Assembly: GCA_009829735.1 (NCBI GenBank)
Contig: CM020620.1
Coordinates: forward strand, 1,240,001 to 1,304,000
Source: Pyropia yezoensis
Taxonomy: Eukaryota; Rhodophyta; Bangiophyceae; Bangiales; Bangiaceae
Length of the DNA: 64,000 nt
Direction of reading: 5' to 3'
Of the stretch, positions 40,892-52,934 are shown one piece after another. The position numbers and the translations under genes are program-made. A model generated the notes under the pieces. It was not told where the DNA came from. It saw only the letters and a program-made list of their open reading frames with translations, and made no database searches. Position 1 is the stretch's first letter. Every line of letters begins with the position of its first letter.

Positions 40892-43800
40892 ATGACCGGG
40901 GGGCGCTGGGGTAACCCAAGCAAGCCACCCCGGAGTACCGCGGGGAAAGCCCCACGGAGAGCGCGGTTGAGCCGACGCCGCATCAACCCCCGGGTACACC
41001 TTCCGGCCCCGACGACACGGCGTCAGGGGATTGATGACCAACCACCAAGGTTGGGTGGAGAGGACGGGAAGCCCCGTCACATGGAACCAGACAAGGGCCC
41101 TGTTCAGGATGCCCGAGCTACACCGGATATCGGTGTAGGCCACGTGCTGTTTACCTTGGAGAACTTCAAGGTATCAGCCACACTGGGGGTTGACCCCCAG
41201 TCGACACGATCGTACTACCCTGTACTGGATACAGGGGCTGGACCCAACCTTATTCGAAAGGATACCCTCCCGGACAGGTGGCTTTCGCGAGTCAGAGTGA
41301 CTCGGGGACCCACCATCAAGGACGCGAATGGTCGCCTCATTCGTACGACCGCAGCGATGTCGCTGCGGGTTACCATCGGGGAACTCACCACGGAAGTCGA
41401 CTTCCTGGTGTGTGAGACCCTATCGGTGCCCTGCATACTGGGGTGCACCTTCATCAACGTTCACGTTGATGCAATCCGGCCAGGCCGGAGGACCGTCGAG
41501 CTTCAAGAAGCCGACGGGACGAAGCGAGGACACACGGCTATCGTCAGGGACCTGACGCTACAAGGGAGCCACGTTAACGTGGCTGAGGTGTACGCAAGTG
41601 TCGAGCCGAAGACACTTCGGTTGGCCAAGCGAACTCGCTTTGAGCCGTTGTCGGAGACAGTCCTCCCGGTTAACTGTGACCTCGCAGGCATCTGCAGAGT
41701 CAAGTCCAACTTGCGGACGTACAAGCGCCATGGGTTGACCATGGCCAACGGTCTCATAGACCTCCCATCAGGAGGGTCGTCCCTCCTAGTGATGGCGAAC
41801 TATCGCCGTAAGGCAGTCACCCTCCCGAAGGGAGCTATCCTCGGGATTGCCGAGCTCTACGAAGGAGATATCCTTACCCCTGACAAGGAAGGTCAAGTGG
41901 ACCCACTTGAGGTGCTGGCGGTCGCCGAGACCACCGAGCGACAGCAACCCGATGAGGGGAAGCCTAGTCGACCATCATTACCGGCGGATATTCCGCCGAA
42001 GGACCAAGAAGCATTGAAGGCACTGGCCGAGGCTGACCTCGACCACCTTCCCCCTTCCGTAGCCGAAGGGGTACGACGGATGTTAAGAAAGCATGACGTC
42101 ATGTGGACAGGCGGAGCCCTGGGTACCATTGGGGCATCCCAACATCGTATTGACCTGGTACCAGGCGCACGCCCCGCCCGGTCACAAACGCACCGAGCGG
42201 GACCTATGCAACGAGAGATCGTTGATGGAAAAGTGAAGAGGATGAGTGAAGCGAAGGTGATACGACCTTCGATGTCGGAGTGGGGTGCCCCAGTCGTTAT
42301 CGTACCGAAGAAGGATCAAACCCCTCGGTTTTGCATCGATTATCGACGCCTCAACTTGGTTACCAAGAAGGACTCCTACCCTTTACCAAGGATGGATGAA
42401 TGCATCGACTTCCTGGTGGAAGCTACGGTGTTTACCACCATCGACTGCAATGCCGGATACTGGCAGATCCCGGTGGCGGACGAGGATATCCCCAAGACGG
42501 CATTCGTCTGTCACAGTGGGGTGTACGAGTTCCACTGGATGCCCTTCGGATTGTCCAACGCCCCCGCTACATTCCAGCGGGCTATCGACATCATACTGTC
42601 GGGGGTGAAGTGGCGTAACTGCCTAGTGTACCTCGATGACGTCATCGTCTTCTCGCGTAACATGGATGACCATGTTCAACATGTTGACGAGGTACTCACC
42701 CTCTTGCGGAACGCCGGGGTAACCCTGCGTCTGAAGAAGTGCGCCTTCTTCCAACAGACGGTCGAGTATCTGGGCCACCAGATAACCCCTGGTAAACTAG
42801 GGGTACTCGAAGCCAATACCCGGGCACTCCGGGATGCCCGGTTCCCTAACACCCAGACGCAGCTCAAGAGCTTCCTGGGAATGTGCAATGTATACCGACG
42901 GTTCGTCAAGGACTTCGCTCGGATAGCTAAACCGTTAACGGTTCTTACGAGCAGTACCCTGCCCAACGTACTCCAACCCCCTTCGCCTAGCGAAGAGGAG
43001 GCATTCGAGTCGCTGAAGCGAGCCCTACTATCCCCACCCGTCCTTGCGATACCGCACCGACGGGGTACCTTCGTCATCGATGTCGATGCGTGCGACACCC
43101 AAGTGGGATGCACCCTGCTACAGGGGGAGACGTTGATCGGTACCGATAACGTTATCCCGGACCTACGTCCGGTAGGATACTTCAGCCGGACACTCAACCC
43201 GGCTGAGCGTAACTATAGTGCCACCGAGCGTGAATGCCTCTGAGTTATATGGGCAGTGCAACTGCTCCATCCATACCTGGAGGGCTCCAGGTTCATCGTG
43301 AGGTCCGACCACGAACCCCTACGATGGCTCCTCAACCTTGGTGACAAGGATTCCGATAGCCATGGGAGGCTAGCCCGATGAAGGCTAAAAATGGCCGAGC
43401 ACGACTACCGTACCGTGTATAAGGCTGGGTCAACCCACCATCTCGGAGACGCATTGTCTCGACTCGACACCCCGAGCGGGGATACCCGCCCGGTGGACGA
43501 GGACATCCCGGTGGTACCGGTGTGCATGGTGGGTAACGCTACCCAAGGTATGGTTGACCATACCATGGCACACCGAGCATGCCCACTAACCCTCGCGGAC
43601 TTCCGCGAGGCACAAGCCAATGACGACGACTGTAGACGTCATCGCGCTAACCTCCTGGCCGGTACGGCCGGCATCTTCTCCGAGAACGAAGACGGACTCA
43701 TATACCGGCGGGCACCCGCCGATGGACGACATCAAGTCGTGGTTCCCGTGTCCTTACGGCAAGCCGTCATGGAACGAGAACACGAGAACCCCACAGCCGG

Positions 43801-45058
43801 ACACCCGGGGGGTTCACGTATGTTCGCAGCAATGCGAAGGTTCTTCTACTGGCCAGCAATGGCCGTCGACGTGGTCGACCACGTAGGGGGATGCCACCCC
43901 TGTGCGCGTAACCGCATGAGTCTACATAGGCAGGCGTCTGCCATGAAGCTATTCCCACCCGATGGGCCCAACGAGCAAGTCGCTATCGACATACTCGGGC
44001 CACTTCCGGTAACGGAAGAAGGGAACAGGTACATCCTGCTCATGTCTGACCGCTTCACTAAGCTGTCACGAGCGGCAGCCATCCCGAATGATACGGCATA
44101 CACCATCATGAACGCAGTGGTTGACCACTGGATCAGTGCATTCGGAGTCATGAAGCAACTCCTCTCCGACAACGGAGCAAACCTTACGTCAGCATTCTGC
44201 ACTAAGGTCCTGGGCATGTTCGGTATCGAACCACGTCGGGCATCCGACTACCACTCGCAAACCAACGGGCAGGTGGAGCGGTTCAACCGCACCATCGTCA
44301 AGATGCTACAGTGCTACGTGGCAGAGCACACGAACACTTGGGACAGGCTTCTGTCCGTACTCACCCTGGCATACAATGCCAGGCCGCATCGGAGCACGAA
44401 CATCGCTCCGCTGGAGTGGGTCATGCCACTAGGCGTCGGTAACCTGACGCTGCCACCAGGCAGGTGCACTCGGTATGATACACCGAAAGGCCGACCGGCC
44501 GAACGTATCCACCTAGCTTGGTTGGCCAAGCTATCGTGGATGATCCCTAAGCTCAAGGGTGCCCTTGACAGAACACAACTTCGATATAAGAAGAACTTCG
44601 ACGCCCGGTTACGGGTGCGCAACGCAACCCTGATGACAGGTGACTGGGTCTACATCAGACGCCAGAAGTCGTGGGGGAACAAGCTCATGCAACCGGTCAA
44701 GGGACCGTACCAGATTCTCCACAGAGATGACCACTCTGTTATCTTACACTCCGATACGGAGATCCAACTCATTAGTGTGAATGATGTCACACCTGCTCCG
44801 AAGCCGGAACAGCCTCAGCCGGTACCGGCTGGGTTGCTACATGAAGCTCTTACAACCCACCGGTCAGATGACCCGGTGGGACCGGATGGGATTCCATACC
44901 AAGTAGAGAGCGTGGTCGGACACAGCGACCCGAACCTACCAGGACCCTGGTACGTGAAGGTTATGTGGGTCGGATACGACTCACCCACCTGGGAACAGGC
45001 GGCGAATATACCCCGCCAACTCCTCATGTCTTACATGAGGCGACGACGCCTACTGTAA
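40892..45058 (+). pseudogene. element B copy 2 pol with the same two TGA codons
   Basis: All catalytic motifs are as in copy 1 (DTGA protease, YLDD RT, RNase H, HHCC and DDE integrase, chromodomain). TGA codons at 43241-43243 and 43379-43381 correspond exactly to 28445 and 28583, so they predate the split of the copies. No further frame change seen over 4.2 kb. Confidence 0.88.
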
Positions 45059-45095
45059 CAACCCAACCGACACCGACTTCGGCTGTTGGGGGGTG

Positions 45096-45266
45096 AGGCT
45101 TATACCTACTAAGTAGGGCGTGACATGGTTACGGCAGACTTAGGTTTTTAAGTCAAATCAGACTTAGGTTTCTAAGTCGAACCAAGCTTAGGCAACTAAG
45201 TAAAACCTGAACCTTAATAAGTTAACTTAAAGGTAAAGGCTAACTTCGATAATATCGAAGTAACTA
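45096..45266. repeat. AT-rich hairpin cluster, copy 2
   Basis: Hairpins at 45137-45154, 45161-45178 and 45187-45200, and a palindrome at 45243-45261, as in copy 1. Confidence 0.75.
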
Positions 45267-45511
45267 GGGGGCTTACACGGGAGGATGATCTCCCCTAGCC
45301 AAGACACAAAGTGAGGGAGGATGACCTCCCCAAGCATGAACCAACCGGAAGAAGTTGGGCGGGAGGCAAGGCACTACTGAGCCAGAAGGGGTACTCCCCA
45401 GGGCAGCAAACAGAGGCAAGCAATGCCCCAAAGGGGATGAGTTTATACTCACTACTACCCGGCCACCATAAGGGTCACCGGGGCCCTCTCCCGCACTAAC
45501 AATAGCGCTCC

Positions 45512-47877
45512 TCAGTGGGTAGACCCACTGCCCGAGGGAGGCCACTCATGCGTAAGCGCGTATGTCTCCGTGCTCCACCGGTCGGCAATCTCACGACGGT
45601 CAATCACCCGAGTTACCTCGGTGCATAGCTGGACGAGGGTGCTGCGGCCAGCCTCCACGTCCTCCAGAGCTTTCTGAAGGCGGTCAAGCACGCCACCGAA
45701 GCAACGCGCTGACCCAACTAGCGCAGCACCTGGGGGGATATCCCCCCAGCTAACAGAGAGACCCTCCCGCATTGCGCGGGCAACAAGGGCGTCAACGCCC
45801 TCATACCAGAGACGGGGACCCCCGTCTTGTATGACAGGGGCGGGAGCGGACACTGGCGCAGCCAGAGGAGCCAGAGGAGCCGACACGGCTACCACCGGAG
45901 CCGGTGGCACCTGATACGAGGCTCGGTAGGACCCTACCGAAGGGGCTCCACCGTAACCCCGGCGGAGCTCCGCCCGACGACGGGACACTTCACGCTCCCC
46001 ACCCGCAGAGCCCCACTCTCGGGGACGACGGCCAACCGCCGCCGGTATCGGGTTACCGAACCACGGGGCAAGGACCTGAAGAGGGTCATGGATAACCATG
46101 GGAATACCCAGGTCAGGAACGGCCTCGGTGGACGCCCACCCATGGCAACTAGGCTCACCCGGCTGAGTACGCCGGATACGCATCGAGTGACGAGGCAAGG
46201 GGGTAGCCCCAGCCCGCGGGTCCCGGTACGGGGGAAGGGCCAACACCCCAGCCCAGTTCACGGCATCGTGAACAGCCAGCAGGGCCTCGAACTCCCGGGC
46301 CAACCCGGTCTTGGCAGCTATCAGGTCCACGCCCAACTGCGCGATGTGCCGACGGACACCCGTCGGAAGATGAAACAGGCGCCCCTGCCGGCGGACGGAC
46401 AGCAAGAAGGAGGACGCCTGCCCGAGGGTAGCCTGAAGGGTGAAGGTACCCTGCAACGGGTGGACCGGCCGGGAGGCCAACACACTCCCGAAGTATCGGA
46501 GACAGGAGCCGGTGTCAAACCGGAAAGCAGGGGCGGGTTCCCACCCCTCCTGCCATAGCGGCGGGCGCACGGGAGTGTATACCGGCGCACGACCGTTGCC
46601 GGTCTGCAACGCACACGCTATATCCGTGCGAAACGCATCCGCCATGACACCATGGTTACGTCGCCAGCTTGACGCCGACTTCAACCCCGCCATAGGCGGG
46701 TAGGGAGCCGTCAACGACAGATACGGGGATACCCCCGGGTAGTAATCAAAGTCGGGATACCGACCGGTACTGCCCACCGTCTCCCCAAACGCAACCGGCT
46801 CCGCCGCCGCCGCAATCCCCCGAGCACTAGCCGGGTAGTCAATCTCCCGCGGCAACGCGGGAGCAATCAGGTCGCATACCCCGAAGGCGGGGTCGAGGTA
46901 GACCTCACCCCGTCCCACCCGAGTACGCCAGAGCTGCGCATGCCGGTCGTCCGGCTGACTCAGGATCCAATGGTGTTCCACTCGCACCGCGTTCGGCTGG
47001 TTGACCAGCCGCACCAGCTCCCGCTCCCAACTCGGGTCCACCTTGACGCGCCGGGAGGACTCTCCACGGGGATGGGGCAGGTGGAAGTCCACCCGCATCC
47101 GCCCATCGGACTCCATTGACTCTTGCACAGTCAGGGCTCGAACCCGAGCCACCAAGTCGAACATCGACATGGCGGGTTGACCCGCCACCACGGCGACGCC
47201 GCCACCCAACGGGGCAACCCGGGCAGGACCAGGAAGAATAGGGGGCGCCGGGGGATGCCCCACCGGAAGAGGGGCCGGCGCCGGAGTCGCACGCGGCCGA
47301 GGAGGAAGAAGAAGGACGCGTTTCCGGAGTAACTACCGGAGTCCACAGCCATCGGGGTAGACCCACCTTGACCACCAGACGCCCGCGGCACCGCGGGCAG
47401 AGCATCGCCGCCACCCGGACCCGACGTGGGTACCACGGGGGCAGCACGGGTAGACCCGCTACCCGCCGCAGCGGACACACCAACCGGGCGGGCACCCGCG
47501 CCGTCTTGACCCGCCGGGCTGGCCGGGGTGCCGCCACCACCATCCGCCACGCCGGCGACACCGTCTTGAGGTAGAGCCACGCCGGTACCGGCGACAGAAG
47601 CCATCCGGGCCGCCGGAGGAGAAGCGGTAGAAGCCACCGCTGCACGCGGTTGTCCGCCACACGACGGAGCCGTCGTGCCGCTACACACGGACGACAACCC
47701 GCCCGGCGCGCCGTCCGGGGCCACACGAACGGTCACCCGGTCGTCCTCGTCCCCCGACGAGCTCGCTAGGAAGCACTCGGCGGCGGTGGCGGAGACGGGA
47801 ACGTCGTCCACCATCACCTCTTCCCCCTCTTCAGGCAGGAGGTCGTCCTTGCCCCCGGGTACCTGGGGGTCCGACAT
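45512..47877 (-). CDS. opposite-strand ORF of element B copy 2
   Basis: Frames 47131-47877 (248 codons from MSDPQVPGGKDD) and 45512-47263 (583 codons). Here the N-terminal frame stays open much further than in copy 1 because homopolymer indels differ, which shows how much of the break in copy 1 depends on single bases. A frame change is still needed near 47131-47263. No domain recognised. Confidence 0.65.
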
Positions 47878-48455
47878 GGTGTAACCGGGGTGGTAGTGGC
47901 GCCCCTTGCAGAAAAGCCGAGGCCGGCTCGACCCGGTACGAGGAACACTCGCGCGGACGAGCCAGGGAAGCGCGGGCGCCGGCGCTTATGACCACAAACG
48001 GCCACGAGAAGCGCCTCAGGCGCGCGGGTCAACCCGCGCCCCACGAGGCTACGAACGGGCTCCACCCAGGCACCTGGGCGGGCCGGGGCCACACCCCCGT
48101 ACGGGGCAACCAAGAGGGGTTCACCCCGAAAACGCCCCCGCGAAAAGCGGGAGCGGCCGCCCCCATTCACTCGGTAACACGAGAGGGGCTCCCCTACCAC
48201 CAGACACCTGGTGGCGGAGCCGCTTGCACCACCCCTCGGAAAGGGGGGTCGTGAACAGAACCCGCATCGGGAATTTAACGGTCCGGAAAACGGATCGTGT
48301 GTGTACCACACAAAGGGGGGCACCCCCCTCAGACAACCTCGAAAAGGGGTGTCTGGCGCGACGGGGTGCAAAGCCCCACCCGACTGGTAAACGGTCACGC
48401 GACCCACTTACATTCGGTAACCCGAATGCAACTCGACCCGAGGACGGGCCGAATC

Positions 48456-48468
48456 TAAGGGGGGGATA
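48456..48468 (+). promoter_or_regulatory. polypurine tract, copy 2
   Basis: Purine run AAGGGGGGGATA just before the 3' LTR. Confidence 0.7.
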
Positions 48469-48831
48469 TGTAGCAATATGGTTGGCCGTATTGTAACCCT
48501 AATACTAGGGGGGCTACTTCTAACTCTTAACTTCCAATTTGATAGTTCGTACTGGTCACGGTATCTATAAGTTACGTATGACCAGAGGGACTTGCATCTT
48601 GGGGTGGAGGGTAGTTAGTAGTGTCTCCGTGGGTTTATGACGTGGGGGCCGGCGGCGAATCCACCGCCGGCCAAGGTAGAACAACAAACCCCTCCCATTT
48701 GGGCTCCCATCTTGGTCCCGTGGCTTGCGCTCCAAGGACAGCAACCTTGGCCTCCCAGTGACGTTGGTGCCGATCCCCCTTGGTGAGTGTTCCCTGAGAG
48801 TGGACGTGCGACGGATCCCTATTGTGCTACA
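48469..48831 (+). repeat. 3' LTR of element B copy 2
   Basis: 363 bp, TGTAGCA...TGCTACA, followed by GGCAG at 48832-48836. Confidence 0.92.
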
Positions 48832-48836
48832 GGCAG
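48832..48836. repeat. target-site duplication GGCAG (right)
   Basis: Identical to 23312-23316, directly outside the last LTR. Confidence 0.65.
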
Positions 48837-48938
48837 GCACTCACGCGGCCACGTCGTCGGCCTCGTCAACCGCCGTAGCGGCGGCGTCGTTATGGCCCAT
48901 CCCACCGCCCCCCCCCACCGTACGTGCGGCCATGGCGG

Positions 48939-50321
48939 TCAAGAGGAGGTGGCGCTGTTGCAGACCAGCCAATGAGAGCTGCCGAGGAGGTCCAGCGCGG
49001 GACCCAGCGCGGGCGCCACCGCTGCACGCAGGCCGTCTGCGACGTCTGCGTCGTGGAAGAGGGCGCTGAGCAGGCTCAGGCAGTGTGCCACCGACTCGGT
49101 CGCTGCCGCCGCGCCGCCGCTGCTCCCCAGGCCGCTAACGCCGCCGCCGCCGCCGCCGCCGCCGCTTGTGCTGCTGTCCTTGGCACAGGGCGGCAGAGGG
49201 CCGCCTGTTTACCCCGCCGGCGGCAGCGCCGCCATCACCCCTTCTGGCGCCGCGTGCCTGTGCGCGAGAACCCGCTGCACAGCCGCCGGTACCAGCTGAC
49301 GGGGCCCTGGCTGGGTAGCGCCCGCTGGAGGGGGAAGAGGAAGGGGCGCTCAGCAGCGCCGCTGCCACCGCAGTACACGAAGCCCGCGTGGCAGGAGGCC
49401 CACAGTACATGCACCATCACTGCGGCGCCGGCGGCCACGTTGGCGTCGGGGAGGCCGTCACCAGGGGAGGCAGGGGGGGGAGGCGCCGTCGTCATCTTTG
49501 TCGTCGACGGCTTCAGAGGCCAGCGGGGCGGCGGCAAGCACCGTCAACATCCCCAGGCGCACCTTTTTGACCGACGGGGAGTAGGAACAAACTTGAGGCT
49601 GGCGCGTCGCCGCGGCGTCCGCGGTCGAGCCAACAAACGACAACGCACTCGCCACCTCCTCCGCCTCCCCTGTCGTGACGCTCCCGACGACGTGGCCGTC
49701 GCTCGTTTCGCCATCATTGGCGGCGGCACCCAACGCGGCGGCGGTGGCTGCGCAGGCCGCTGTCGACGACGTCAGGACTTTGAGCTCCCCCGCCACCGCC
49801 CCGCCCATGGCCGCAGTCGCCGCTGCCGCAAGGCCGCCCACTGCCCGCCGCAGTGCCTCCAACTTCGTGGGAAGTGCCGGCGCCGGCGCTGGCACGCCGG
49901 CGACGGCGTAGCACAGAAGCAGCGCGGGGCCGTGGAGGAGGCCCGTGCCGCACGCGGTGACAAGACCCGTCGGCGCGCGCGCCGTCGCCGCGTCGAGCGC
50001 GTCCGCCGCAGAGTCGACCCAGACGAGGGACGGGACAAAAGGCCGCCCGCCTCCGCCGCCGCCACCTGCTTCTGCCGCTAGGGCCTGCCCGTCGGCCGTG
50101 GCGGCGGCGGTGGCGGAGGCGGCCGCGGCGGCGGTGGCAGCTGCGGCGCTTGTAGCGTGCCCTGCGGCCGACGCCGGCTGGCCGGTGGAGCCCGCGGCTC
50201 TTTCCCCGCTCATGGGGGATGGTGACGGTGACGGTCGGGGGCGGGGTCGGGGACTGGGCGGCGATGCCGGCGGGCGGGGCCGCGTCGCTGCCATCGCGAC
50301 CGTCACCTCAGAAGGCCGCAC
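48939..50321 (-). pseudogene. hypothetical helical protein in broken frames (weak PEX11-like pattern)
   Basis: Three minus-strand pieces read as one protein: 49458-50321 (287 codons, Ala/Pro-rich start, then TGLVTACGTGLLHGPALLLCY and LPTKLEALRRAVGGL), about 49235-49480 (PDANVAAGAAVMVHVLWASCHAGF) and 48939-49208 (ESVAHCLSLLSALFHDADVADG, then LDLLGSSHWLVCNSATSS and stop). The first frame change falls at a run of 8 G (49472-49479). The order of amphipathic helices, a short hydrophobic segment and a C-terminal helix with GSS recalls PEX11 peroxisome-division proteins, but the match is only by pattern and may be wrong. It could instead contain introns. The 3' end lies about 100 bp from the element B insertion. 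Confidence 0.35.
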
Positions 50322-51252
50322 GACGGATGAGGGCGCCAGGGAAGACCGCGGTCACAGGAACTCCAAGAGGGCCTTCAAAGAGAGAAAACGCGGATGTCGC
50401 AGAAACGCATGGCCCCAAGGGAAGTTGAGATCTCCGTCTCACCTGTACCGCAGTGACCAGGCATGCGCTTCCCTTGTTTTAATTTGCCCACGTACTGGAA
50501 TATACGCCAACGACGGCTTGAAGCGTCTGATATGCTTGATTGGAGGAACTTCCAATTGTCTGAGGACCGGTTGGCGGGTCGACCAGTCGTAGTAAGGCTA
50601 GTCCTCACAGAAAGGCAAGGGTTTGGCGTCTAAACAGATGTAGCCAGGGTGTCCCTGGAAAGTTAGGCTCCTCATGAGGTCTCCCACGATAGTTTCAAGG
50701 AGTATGGCGCTCGTCCCCGTCTTCAGGAATGCCCTCACGATTACAATCGCTTGCGACCCAAGCGCGAGAGTCAGTCAGCTCCTCTTCTCTCGGTCACGTG
50801 CAGCTGCATGAGGGGAATGCGTCCCAGCGCTCTGTACGCGGTCGCGGTCGCTGATGAGATGGTGACGGTAGCGTTGGTCGACGGCTGCGTCCTACGACGC
50901 CTCACGTCAGCCGCCCCTCTTCTCCCCCTTTGTCTGTCCCTGGCCCTTCTTGCCAGCGGTCCGGCGTTGCTGGAGCCTGCGCGCGTTGCGGAACAGGGGA
51001 CACCGTGCGGCGCTCCCACAGCAGAGCATCCGCGTTCCAGCACCTCGTTGGGAGAGGCGGGCGCAACTGAGAGCGGTGGAGCCGGATGCGGCTAGTACGT
51101 CCCCGGCGGGTGGTCACGCAACGATTGCCGTTCGAGCCGCAGCTCGTCCTGGTGGACACCGTGAAGGCGCCATCTACACTGAAGCGGATGGCGGAGCATC
51201 GATTGATCGTGCAGTAGCAGCTGACGGGGGTGCGAATCCCCATATACGCACA
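50322..51252. other. intergenic with small ORF
   Basis: No recognisable gene. A 56-codon plus-strand ORF at 50463-50633 (starts MRFPCFNLPTYW) has a protein-like composition but no known domain and may be chance. Confidence 0.35.
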
Positions 51253-52128
51253 ATGTCGTCGAGCAAGCGACCGGCACAGATGAACGGAGATGATGTCGTC
51301 CCCACCGGCCGCCGCACTGGGAAGCAGGCCAAGGTCGTCCGGCCGTCGCCCCCACCTGTGCCAACGGATGACTCGGGTGGCTCAGCAGACTCCGCTGCCG
51401 ATGAGCGTGATACCAGCTTGGACGGCTCATCCGAGTCGGGCGAGGAACTGGACAGCAGTGACGACCCGGACAAGGTGGCGTACAATCAGCCAGGAAAGGG
51501 AGGCCGCGCCAAGGCGGATGCTCCCGCGTATATCCCATCCATCACCTGTACAACGGGAGACGCTGTGCTCCGCGCCGCTGTCGTCCATGCGGTCTTGGCG
51601 CTCGGCGAGTAAAAGGTGTGGAGTGCCGGTCGCCACAACGGGCGAAGCGAGGAGTCAGTGCAAGACATTGCGAACGAGCGTGTGGTGTTTGTGGTTGGCC
51701 AACGGCCGCGACGCTCCGTGCGCCTGCTGCTGGCCATGGAACGGGGAGCATGGGTCATCTCCAATTCTCGGCTTCTTGCCTCCGTGGGCAACCGCTCATG
51801 GAAGCCGTGCAAGCACTTCATCCCCGCGGCCTTCCCTGGCGTCATGGCTGCTCGGAATGCCCACGCGACCGGTGAGTCTTTGCTAAACGGTACGCGTCCT
51901 GGCGTTGAAGGGGTCCTTGACATTGATGCACGGGAGTTTGTTCAACTCGTCGAAGGCGCTGGGGGCGTTTTCGGGAACCGGGACGCGACCGTCACTGTCC
52001 TGGGTATTACTCATTGCCCGGAAGCGCGTGTGCGCATGGGGTCGGTGCAGTATGTGAACCAGCGCTGGTTTCCTGACTCGATTGCGCGGTGGTCGCTACA
52101 GCCGTACTCCACATATGCGGTGGAGTGA
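51253..52128 (+). pseudogene. tandem BRCT-domain protein with in-frame TAA
   Basis: One frame of 292 codons from ATG 51253, interrupted by TAA at 51610-51612 (codon 120). Before it: a Lys/Ser/Asp-rich tail typical of nuclear proteins, then the start of a first BRCT (TTGDAVLRAAVVHAVLALG). After it: VVFVVGQRPRRSVRLLLAMERGAWVIS, the inter-repeat part, then a second BRCT with LLNG, FVQLVEGAGGVFG, and the conserved W..DSI....LQPYSTY end. BRCT pairs bind phosphorylated partners in DNA-damage signalling. Possible explanations: nonsense mutation, or a short unspliced intron around the TAA (GTAAAA begins at 51609). Confidence 0.6.
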
Positions 52129-52934
52129 GTGGAGGGAGATATGGTTAGAGAGTGTTTGTGGAGGAGTGCGCTATGGTGTCCGAAGTTGAGGGCGCGAGTC
52201 GGTCGCCTTTGGTGTATCGGCTTGTCCGGTGTGGAGCTGTGGTTGGCAGCATTCTGGCGCATGGTACGGATCGGATGGGCCCAGCTCGGAACACAACCAG
52301 AGATGAGTGTCTCTGTGACAACAGATGGCACGCAGTCCGGACGCTCGACGGCGCTTCCTGAGTTCGTTCCACTTTACTAAGTGCAGGCCATACGACTACA
52401 ATAAACTAAGGAGAACAGCAGGTGGCTGCCGAGGGGGGGATTAAGCATGAAGAAAGAGAGAGGGGCGCAGTGGGGTGGTCGAAACAGCTTCTTCTTAATT
52501 GAGGAAGCAGTCAGCTGGACGAGAGAGACTCAATGACTGTCGTCATCATGACAAGAGGCCCTATCAGTGGAGCAGCAGCGACCGCAGCTGCCGATCCATA
52601 TCCTTCGAGCGGGCAGGCACAAAAGAAAGCGTCAAAAGTTCCAGTTGCCTCCCGCGCCTTTGTACCCTGTGCCTGATCGCTCTGCCATCACCGCTGCCAC
52701 TGCCAATGCCACTGGTACCTCCCTGTGCACTTCAGCCGTCTTCGGCGCGCAAAACGCTATCCTCACCACCCGTGCGAATACAAGAGGGAGTGGCTCCCGG
52801 TCCCACCTAAAACGGTACACACGACTCAAAGTGCAATGGAGGGTGCCTGGTCGTCCCGGTTCCGATCACAAAACCTGCTTCAATGGAGAGCACGCGACGT
52901 GACGGGAAGTGCGAAGTAATGAGGGCCGTGCCGG
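52129..52934. other. intergenic, no supported gene
   Basis: Short frames only; an AATAAA-like ACAATAAACT near 52398-52407 could serve the BRCT gene. Confidence 0.4.

Larger units (their letters stand above)
38447..48831 (+). mobile_element. Ty3/gypsy chromodomain retrotransposon B, copy 2
   Basis: Same order as copy 1, offset 14796. The 5' LTR is mostly lost in the gap. Differences seen by eye are mainly one-base insertions or deletions in homopolymers, with very few substitutions. It keeps both TGA codons in pol and the opposite-strand ORF. The right flank GGCAG matches the left flank of copy 1. Confidence 0.92.
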
